Source: DATCLS01 sp035265325 (GTDB lineage Bacteria > Actinomycetota > Acidimicrobiia > Acidimicrobiales > VFJN01). Taken from it: 18,025 nt of DNA. The notes beneath the pieces were generated by a model, which ran no database searches, was not told the origin of the DNA, and saw only the letters and a program-made list of their open reading frames with translations. Location of the stretch: NCBI GenBank assembly GCA_035265325.1, contig DATFOS010000084.1, positions 1-18,025 of the forward strand. Reading direction: 5' to 3'. This document shows, piece after piece, positions 1-4,961 of the stretch (positions are counted from its first letter, which is position 1; each line of letters starts with the position of its first letter). The position numbers and the translations under genes are program-made.

Positions 1-233
1 CCGCCGTGTTCGAGTCCTTCCTCTACCTCATCTCCAACGGCGCGCTCGACTGGGGACCGATCAGACGGCTGCGGCACTCCGACATGGTCAACCCCGAGCG
101 CACGGTCGCCACGACGGTCCGCAAGGTGGGCCTCGAGGGCCGCCTCGACGAGCCGGGGCAGCCGGGCCGGCCCTCGCCCGAGCCCACCGGGGAGCCCTCC
201 GAGGAGCCCGCCAGGGAAGAGGTGCCGGCCTGA
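1..233 (+). CDS. nuoA: NADH-quinone oxidoreductase subunit A, C-terminal fragment
   Basis: This is the 3' end of nuoA. The start lies before the window and the first complete codon is at position 3. NuoA is a small three-helix membrane subunit at the junction of the hydrophilic and membrane arms of complex I. The fragment begins at the end of the last membrane segment and contains GALDWGPIRRLR followed by a VNPER stretch, which closely parallels the E. coli NuoA C-terminus (GALDWTPARSRRERMNPE). After that comes a tail of about 40 residues rich in Pro, Glu and Gly that is longer than in E. coli. The stop codon TGA (231-233) overlaps the nuoB ATG by one base. The identification rests on this C-terminal match plus position immediately before nuoB. 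Confidence 0.88.
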   Translation, partial: AVFESFLYLISNGALDWGPIRRLRHSDMVNPERTVATTVRKVGLEGRLDEPGQPGRPSPEPTGEPSEEPAREEVPA

Positions 234-814
234 TGGGTTGGGACGTCTCCAAGGGGCTCGAGGGCCTCGACCACAACGCCATCACTGGCCGGCTCGAGGA
301 CGTGGTCCGCTGGGCGCGGCGCCGGTCGTCGTGGCCGGCCACGTTCGGCCTGGCCTGCTGCGCCCTCGAGATGATGGGCGCCGGCGGCGCCCACTACGAC
401 CTGGCCCGCTTCGGCATGGAGGTCTTCCGGGCCTCGCCGCGCCAGGCCGACATCATGATCGTGGCCGGTCGCGTGTCGCAGAAGATGGCGCCGGTGCTGC
501 GCCAGATCCACGACCAGATGATGGAACCCAAGTGGGTCATCTCCATGGGCGTCTGCGCCAGCAGCGGCGGCATGTTCAACAACTACGCGCTGGTCCAGGG
601 CGTCGACCAGATCGTCCCCGTGGACGTCTACGCCCCCGGCTGCCCGCCGGGCCCCGAGACGCTGATCCACGCCATCAACACGCTGCACGAAGAGATCGCC
701 TCGGGTGAGGTGCTGCGCCGCCGGCAGCAGACCGGCGCAGGCGCCGGCATCCACGTCGGGCAGCGTGACGGCCAGCCGGAACCCCAGGCTGTGTCGGTCG
801 CAGGGAAACGCTGA
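233..814 (+). CDS. nuoB: NADH-quinone oxidoreductase subunit B (N2 cluster subunit)
   Basis: 193 residues, a normal length for NuoB. It carries the terminal [4Fe-4S] cluster N2, which hands electrons to quinone at the interface with NuoD. The four expected ligands are visible: the adjacent pair C42-C43 in GLACCALEMM, C108 in SMGVCASSGGMF, and C137 in YAPGCPPGPETL. The HYDLARFGMEVFRASPRQAD block is characteristic of the family. One small oddity is GCPPGPE where many bacterial homologues have GCPPRPE; this position varies in the family, so I do not read it as loss of function. The ATG at 233 overlaps the nuoA stop, which fixes the start. A tail of roughly 25 residues rich in Gln, Gly and Ala follows the conserved core. 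Confidence 0.97.
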   Translation: MGWDVSKGLEGLDHNAITGRLEDVVRWARRRSSWPATFGLACCALEMMGAGGAHYDLARFGMEVFRASPRQADIMIVAGRVSQKMAPVLRQIHDQMMEPKWVISMGVCASSGGMFNNYALVQGVDQIVPVDVYAPGCPPGPETLIHAINTLHEEIASGEVLRRRQQTGAGAGIHVGQRDGQPEPQAVSVAGKR

Positions 815-816
815 GC

Positions 817-1371
817 ATGCCCGACACCAGCAACGACGCTGGCCCCGACGCCGCCGAGGCCGACGGCGACGAGGCCGCCGCGCCCGAGCCCGAGCGCCGC
901 TACGGCGTCCTCGTCAGCCACAGCCGCGGCCAGGCCGTGCTCCACCCGTCCCGCGACGAGCTGGTCACGCTCGTGCGCAACCTGCGCGACGACGAGGGCT
1001 TCCGGGTCTGCGTCGACGTGACCGCCGTCGACTACAAGGCCTACGGCTCCCCGCGCGACCTGCCGCCCGGCATCGAGCCCGAGCGCTTCGAGGTGGTCGT
1101 GGGCCTGCTGTCCCACGCCACCGCCGAGCGGCTGCGCATCCGGGTCCAGGTGCCCGAGTCCGACCCCACGTGCCCGTCGCTCTTCGACGTCCACCCGGGC
1201 GTCGAGGCGCTCGAGCGCGAGGTGTCCGACATGTTCGGCGTCGTCTTCGAGGACCATCCCGACCCGACCCGCATCCTCATGCCCGAGGACTGGGAGGGGC
1301 ACCCGCTGCGCAAGGACCACCCCACGGGGGAGATCCCGGTGCAGTTCAAGGGCGTGCAGAACGCGAGGTGA
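817..1371 (+). CDS. nuoC: NADH-quinone oxidoreductase subunit C
   Basis: 184 residues, a separate NuoC rather than a NuoCD fusion. NuoC is a cluster-free hydrophilic subunit that helps form the quinone-reducing module with NuoB, NuoD and NuoI. The family signature is clear: EREVSDMFGVVF (residues 133-144), then HPDPTRILMPEDW and EGHPLRKDHP (160-169). The first 27 or so residues are an Asp/Ala/Glu-rich low-complexity leader that precedes the folded domain. The ATG at 817 lies two bases after the nuoB stop. An AGGGAAA stretch about 10 bases upstream can serve as a ribosome binding site. Confidence 0.96.
   Translation: MPDTSNDAGPDAAEADGDEAAAPEPERRYGVLVSHSRGQAVLHPSRDELVTLVRNLRDDEGFRVCVDVTAVDYKAYGSPRDLPPGIEPERFEVVVGLLSHATAERLRIRVQVPESDPTCPSLFDVHPGVEALEREVSDMFGVVFEDHPDPTRILMPEDWEGHPLRKDHPTGEIPVQFKGVQNAR
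1365..1371 (+). promoter_or_regulatory. ribosome binding site of nuoD
   Basis: GAGGTGA ends five bases before ATG 1377 and overlaps the nuoC stop codon. It supports ATG 1377 over GTG 1368, which lies within the same motif. Confidence 0.6.
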
Positions 1372-1376
1372 ACGCG

Positions 1377-2705
1377 ATGTCGAACGTGCACGCGATGGGG
1401 ACCGACGAGGGCACCCAGGAGATGGGCCCCCGCAGGGGGGCCGGCGCCCGCGAGCTCATGCGCGAGCTGGGCTGCGTGCTGCGCATGTCCGAGGCCGACG
1501 CCGCCGCCCTGGCGGACCAGGAGCCCGAGGAGGACGAGGAGACGACGATCCTCAACATGGGCCCCCAGCACCCGTCGACCCACGGCGTGCTGCGGCTGAT
1601 GCTCGAGCTCGAGGGCGAGACGGTGCTTCGGTCCAAGCCGATCATCGGCTACCTGCACACCGGCATGGAGAAGACGGGCGAGAACCTCACCTACCTCCAG
1701 GGCCCCACCAACGTGACGCGGATGGACTACGCGGCGCCGCTCTTCAACGAGCTGGTGTTCTCGCTGTCCACCGAGACGCTGCTCGGCATCGACGAGGACA
1801 TCCCGCCGCGCGCCCAGTGGATCCGCATGCTGCTGTGCGAGCTGAACCGCATGTCGTCGCACCTGCTGTTCCTCGCCACCAACGGCTTGGACCTCGGCGC
1901 CGTCTCGATGATGATCTTCGGCTGGCGCGAGCGCGAGGAGACGCTCCGGCTGCTCGAGATGATCACGGGCCTGCGGATGAACCACAACTTCATCCGCCCC
2001 GGCGGCGTGGCCGCCGACCTGCCCGACGGCTGGCGTGACGCCGTCCTGCGCGTCCTCGACCTCGTCGCCCCGCGCCTCGAGGAGTACGACGTCCTGATGA
2101 CCGGCCAGCCGATCTGGCGGGAACGCCTGCAGGGCGTCGGCGTCATCACGCCCGACGAGGCGATCGCCCTCGGCGCGACCGGCCCGATCCTGCGCTCGAC
2201 CGGCGTGGCGTGGGACCTGCGCAAGGCCGACCCGTACCTCTTCTACGACCAGCTCGACTTCGGCGTGGTCGTCGGCAGTTACGGCGACTGCTTCGACCGC
2301 TACGCGATCCGCCTCAACGAGGTGCGCGAGTCGATGGGGATCGTCCGCCAGATCCTCGACGCCATGCCGGCGGGCGACTACCGCATCCAGGACCGCAAGG
2401 TCACCCCGCCGCCCCGGGGCCGCATCGACGAGTCGATGGAGGCCCTGATCCACCACTTCAAGATCTTCACCGAGGGCTTCAAGGTGCCCGCCGGCGAGGT
2501 GTACCGCGCCGTCGAGAGCCCCCGTGGCGAGCTGGGCTGCTACATCGTCTCCGACGGCAGCTCGAAGCCGTACCGCATGCACATCCGGGGACCGTCCTTC
2601 GTGAACCTCCAGACCCTGCCCCACATGCTGCGCGGCGGCCTGATCGCCGACGCCGTGGCCGTCATCAGCTCCGCCGACCCGATCATGGGCGAGGTCGACA
2701 GATGA
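1377..2705 (+). CDS. nuoD: NADH-quinone oxidoreductase subunit D
   Basis: 442 residues from ATG 1377. NuoD is related to the large subunit of [NiFe] hydrogenases and, with NuoB, forms the quinone-binding pocket. Visible hallmarks are NMGPQHPSTHGVLR (residues 60-73, with H65 and H69), GYLHTGMEKTGENLTYLQ with Y106 at the expected quinone-pocket tyrosine, VTRMDYAAPLFNE, and the C-terminal DPIMGEVDR that typically ends this family. The hydrogenase Ni-binding cysteines are absent, as expected. About 55 residues, partly acidic, precede the conserved core; this is a longer leader than in many homologues. ATG 1377 is chosen because GAGGTGA sits five bases upstream. GTG 1368, overlapping the nuoC stop, and ATG 1395 are alternatives. 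The stop codon lies inside a hairpin. Confidence 0.96.
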   Translation: MSNVHAMGTDEGTQEMGPRRGAGARELMRELGCVLRMSEADAAALADQEPEEDEETTILNMGPQHPSTHGVLRLMLELEGETVLRSKPIIGYLHTGMEKTGENLTYLQGPTNVTRMDYAAPLFNELVFSLSTETLLGIDEDIPPRAQWIRMLLCELNRMSSHLLFLATNGLDLGAVSMMIFGWREREETLRLLEMITGLRMNHNFIRPGGVAADLPDGWRDAVLRVLDLVAPRLEEYDVLMTGQPIWRERLQGVGVITPDEAIALGATGPILRSTGVAWDLRKADPYLFYDQLDFGVVVGSYGDCFDRYAIRLNEVRESMGIVRQILDAMPAGDYRIQDRKVTPPPRGRIDESMEALIHHFKIFTEGFKVPAGEVYRAVESPRGELGCYIVSDGSSKPYRMHIRGPSFVNLQTLPHMLRGGLIADAVAVISSADPIMGEVDR

Positions 2706-2717
2706 GCTCCGCTCATC
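2701..2717 (+). promoter_or_regulatory. hairpin enclosing the nuoD stop codon
   Basis: GATGAGC (2701-2707) and GCTCATC (2711-2717) are perfect reverse complements separated by TCC, giving a 7-bp stem with a 3-base loop. The nuoD TGA (2703-2705) is in the left arm. The right arm is part of the 9-base sequence repeated at 2951-2959. No T-run follows, so it is not a classical terminator. It could be an mRNA processing or stability element, or a palindromic target site for an insertion. Confidence 0.5.
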
Positions 2718-2719
2718 CG
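2711..2719. repeat. 9-bp direct repeat, left copy (GCTCATCCG)
   Basis: GCTCATCCG occurs here, six bases after the nuoD stop, and again at 2951-2959, where its last G is the first base of the nuoE GTG start. The two copies bracket 231 bases. The arrangement resembles a target-site duplication; a chance match in GC-rich DNA is possible. Confidence 0.5.
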
Positions 2720-2732
2720 GTCGCTACGCGTC

Positions 2733-2748
2733 GCGTGGTCACCCACGC
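2733..2748 (+). other. hairpin in nuoD-nuoE gap
   Basis: GCGTGG (2733-2738) pairs perfectly with CCACGC (2743-2748) around the 4-base loop TCAC. The left arm can alternatively pair one base further with CCACGCG at 2749-2755, so two mutually exclusive folds are possible. Confidence 0.45.
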
Positions 2749-2771
2749 CCACGCGGGGCACGTCTCGTGGG

Positions 2772-2786
2772 CCGGCCTTGGGCCGG
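2772..2786 (+). other. hairpin in nuoD-nuoE gap
   Basis: CCGGCC (2772-2777) pairs with GGCCGG (2781-2786) around a 3-base TTG loop. A G-T wobble and a further G-C pair can extend the stem to 8 bp. Confidence 0.45.
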
Positions 2787-2800
2787 TCGTTCATGCCGTT

Positions 2801-2833
2801 CCGACCGGGCAAGGGCTTCGCCCGCCCGGTCGG
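2801..2833 (+). other. very strong hairpin in nuoD-nuoE gap
   Basis: CCGACCGGGC (2801-2810) is the perfect reverse complement of GCCCGGTCGG (2824-2833). Inside it, GGGC (2813-2816) pairs with GCCC (2820-2823) around a TTC loop, leaving only an AA bulge. The result is 14 GC-rich base pairs. No T-run follows, so it is not a canonical intrinsic terminator, but in RNA it would be stable enough to stall exonucleases or influence transcription. Confidence 0.6.
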
Positions 2834-2944
2834 TGTCCCGACGGCTCGCTGCGCTCGCCCCGGGCCAGGACCCTCGCCGGTGATGGCTGGCAGGCTGTCG
2901 TGGGTCCCGGCGGGCGCCCTTGGGTTTTGGCCGGAGGCCGGAAC

Positions 2945-2951
2945 GGAAAGG
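2945..2951 (+). promoter_or_regulatory. ribosome binding site of nuoE
   Basis: GGAAAGG ends seven bases before GTG 2959 and supports that start. All but its last base lie inside the putative 231-base insertion, so the present ribosome binding site may have come with the insert. Confidence 0.5.
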
Positions 2952-2959
2952 CTCATCCG
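2951..2959. repeat. 9-bp direct repeat, right copy (GCTCATCCG)
   Basis: Second copy of the sequence at 2711-2719. It immediately precedes and overlaps by one base the nuoE GTG start codon. Confidence 0.5.
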
Positions 2960-3585
2960 TGGCGCGCCTGAGTCCCGAGAACGTGGCGATAGCCACGGAC
3001 ACGATCGCCCGCTACCCGCGGCGCCGGTCCGCCCTGATCCCGCTGTGCCACCTGGCGCAGGAGCAGGACGGCTACCTGACCGAGGACGCCATGGAGCACA
3101 TCGCCGAGCTGGTGGGCATGACGCCCGCCGAGGTGCTCGGCACGGCGTCGTTCTACGAGATGTTCAAGCTCGACCCCGTCGGCGACTACGTCGTCAACGT
3201 CTGCACCAACATCTCGTGCCTGCTCATGGGCGGCGAGGAGCTGCTGCACGACCTCGAGCGCAAGCTTGGCATCAAGGCGGGCTCGACCACCCCCGACGGC
3301 AGGTTCACGCTGGAAGACGTCGAGTGCATCGCCGCCTGCACCGAGGCCCCGTGCCTACAGGTGAACTACCGCTACTTCCACAGGGTCACCCACGGCGAGG
3401 TGTCCCAGCTGATCGACGACCTGCGCGCCGGCAACCGCGACGACGTGCCGCGCCACGGCGTCCTCAGCCGCGTCCGCCAGGTCCTGCCGGAGAACCGGGC
3501 CGGCTCGGTCGCCCCCGAGGTCGGCGTCGAGCCCGTCTGGCTGTCCCGCAACCGCACCGAGGACGAGGAGGGCGCGGCCCGATGA
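2959..3585 (+). CDS. nuoE: NADH-quinone oxidoreductase subunit E (24 kDa type)
   Basis: 208 residues from GTG 2959. NuoE has a thioredoxin-like fold and carries the [2Fe-2S] cluster N1a next to the FMN site of NuoF. Its four ligands are visible: C82 and C87 in VCTNISC, and C123 and C127 in ECIAACTEAP. The N-terminal helical part (YPRRRSALIPLCHLAQEQDG, residues 19-38) and GTASFYEMFKL (61-71) are family-typical. Roughly 50 residues after LIDDLRAG form a polar extension beyond the usual end. GTG 2959 is preferred because GGAAAGG lies seven bases upstream and homologues begin near this point; an upstream in-frame start at 2920 would sit in the structured gap. The gene overlaps nuoF by ATGA. Confidence 0.94.
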   Translation: MARLSPENVAIATDTIARYPRRRSALIPLCHLAQEQDGYLTEDAMEHIAELVGMTPAEVLGTASFYEMFKLDPVGDYVVNVCTNISCLLMGGEELLHDLERKLGIKAGSTTPDGRFTLEDVECIAACTEAPCLQVNYRYFHRVTHGEVSQLIDDLRAGNRDDVPRHGVLSRVRQVLPENRAGSVAPEVGVEPVWLSRNRTEDEEGAAR

Positions 3586-4961
3586 GCGACGCCGACGGCC
3601 GCCGGGAGATCCCCCGCATCCTCAGCTCGCGGTGGGACCGGAAGGACGGCTACACCCTCGACGGCTACCGCGCCACGGGCGGCTACCAGGGGCTGCGTGC
3701 CGCACTGCGGATGACGCCGGCGAAGGTCGCAGAGGAGGTGACGACCGCCACTCTCCTCGGGCGCGGTGGCGCCGGTTTCCCGGCCGGCGTGAAGTGGGGC
3801 TTCTGCCCGCCGGGCGTGTTCCCGCGCTACGTCGTGGTGAACGGCGACGAGTCCGAGCCGGGCACCTACAAGGACCGCATCATCATGGAGAGCGATCCGC
3901 ACCTGCTGATCGAGGGCACGCTGATCGCCTGCTACGCCATCGGCGCCAGTCAGGCCTTCCTCTACGTCCGGGGCGAGATGGCCCTGGCGCAGGAGCGCAT
4001 CGCCCAGGCGCTCAACGATGCCTACGACGCCGGCTTCATCGGCCGGAACATCCTCGACTCCGACTTCTCGGTCGACGTGATCCTCCACTGGGGGGCCGGC
4101 GCCTACATCGTCGGCGAGGAGACCGCCCTCATCGAGTCGCTCGAGGGCAACCGCGGCATGCCACGGCTCAAGCCGCCGTACTTCCCGGCGGCCAAGGGGC
4201 TCTACATGCAGCCGACCGTCGTGAACAACGTCGAGACGCTGGCCAACCTGCCGTGGATCGTGTCCAACAGCGGGCAGGCCTTCGCCGACCTGGGCGCCGA
4301 GCGCAGCCGGGGCACCCGCCTGTTCGCGGTGTCCGGCCACGTCGAGAACCCGGGGGTCTTCGAGGTCGAGTTCGGGACCACGACGTTCCGCGAGCTGCTC
4401 TACTCCGACGCCTACGCCGGCGGTATCCGCCACGGCTACGACCTCAAGGCGTTCATCCCCGGCGGCGCCTCGGCCCCGTGGTTCTTCGAGGAGCACCTCG
4501 ACCTGCCGCTCGAGACCAACGTGGTGGGCGCGGCCGGCTCGATGCTCGGCTCCGGCGCCATCGTCGTCATGGACGAGACCACCGACGCCGTGAAGGCGGC
4601 GTGGCGGATCGTCCGCTTCTTCGCCCGCGAGTCGTGCGGGAAGTGCACGCCGTGCCGCGAGGGCACGTCGTGGCTCGAGAAGATCCTGCGGCGGATGCTC
4701 GACGGTGCCGGCCGTCCCGAGGACCTCGACAAGCTCCTCGACATCTGCGACAACATCAGCCCCGCCATCACGTGGCCGCCGCGGCAGACGACGATCTGCC
4801 CGCTCGGCCCGTCCGCGGTGTCGCCCATCGCCTCGGCCATCGTCCGCTTCCAGGACGAGTTCCGCGCCTACTGCGGCGGCGGCGAGGTGACCGTCGCCAT
4901 CGGCGGGAAGGCCTACGTCCCCGCCCCCACCGCCACCCCCACGGTCGGAGCCCCCACGTGA
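3582..4961 (+). CDS. nuoF: NADH-quinone oxidoreductase subunit F (NADH/FMN-binding)
   Basis: 459 residues. NuoF binds NADH and FMN, performs hydride transfer and carries the [4Fe-4S] cluster N3. The FMN/NADH-site glycine loop GRGGAGFPAG is at residues 60-69, NGDESEPGTYKDR at 87-99 and GAGAYIVGEETALIESLEG at 171-189. The N3 ligands are C352, C355 and C358 in ESCGKCTPCREG, plus C406 in TTICPLGPSAV. Just before C406 the sequence NISPAITWPPRQT appears several residues longer than the short linker in E. coli or Thermus homologues, judged from memory. The ATG start (3582) overlaps the nuoE stop. About 12 residues at the C-terminus are Pro/Thr-rich. Confidence 0.97.
   Translation: MSDADGRREIPRILSSRWDRKDGYTLDGYRATGGYQGLRAALRMTPAKVAEEVTTATLLGRGGAGFPAGVKWGFCPPGVFPRYVVVNGDESEPGTYKDRIIMESDPHLLIEGTLIACYAIGASQAFLYVRGEMALAQERIAQALNDAYDAGFIGRNILDSDFSVDVILHWGAGAYIVGEETALIESLEGNRGMPRLKPPYFPAAKGLYMQPTVVNNVETLANLPWIVSNSGQAFADLGAERSRGTRLFAVSGHVENPGVFEVEFGTTTFRELLYSDAYAGGIRHGYDLKAFIPGGASAPWFFEEHLDLPLETNVVGAAGSMLGSGAIVVMDETTDAVKAAWRIVRFFARESCGKCTPCREGTSWLEKILRRMLDGAGRPEDLDKLLDICDNISPAITWPPRQTTICPLGPSAVSPIASAIVRFQDEFRAYCGGGEVTVAIGGKAYVPAPTATPTVGAPT

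Larger units (their letters stand above)
2720..2950. mobile_element. putative small non-coding insertion between nuoD and nuoE
   Basis: This is the only sizeable gap in an otherwise overlapping operon. It holds no plausible gene: the open frames crossing it are extensions or shadows of neighbours. It is bracketed by the direct repeat GCTCATCCG. Removing the insert and one repeat copy would leave nuoD and nuoE 13 bases apart, in keeping with the other junctions. Inside are several strong inverted repeats (2733-2748, 2772-2786, 2801-2833, 2929-2939) and a GGGCGCCC palindrome (2912-2919). I do not see convincing terminal inverted repeats, so a typical IS-derived MITE is not proven. Alternatives are a REP-like intergenic repeat, or a structured RNA that separates the stoichiometry of nuoA-D from nuoE-N. 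Confidence 0.35.

Noticed and set aside
2801..2833. Intrinsic terminator between nuoD and nuoE
   Set aside because: The stem is strong but no T-run follows and the operon continues directly with essential partner genes; a structural or processing role fits better.
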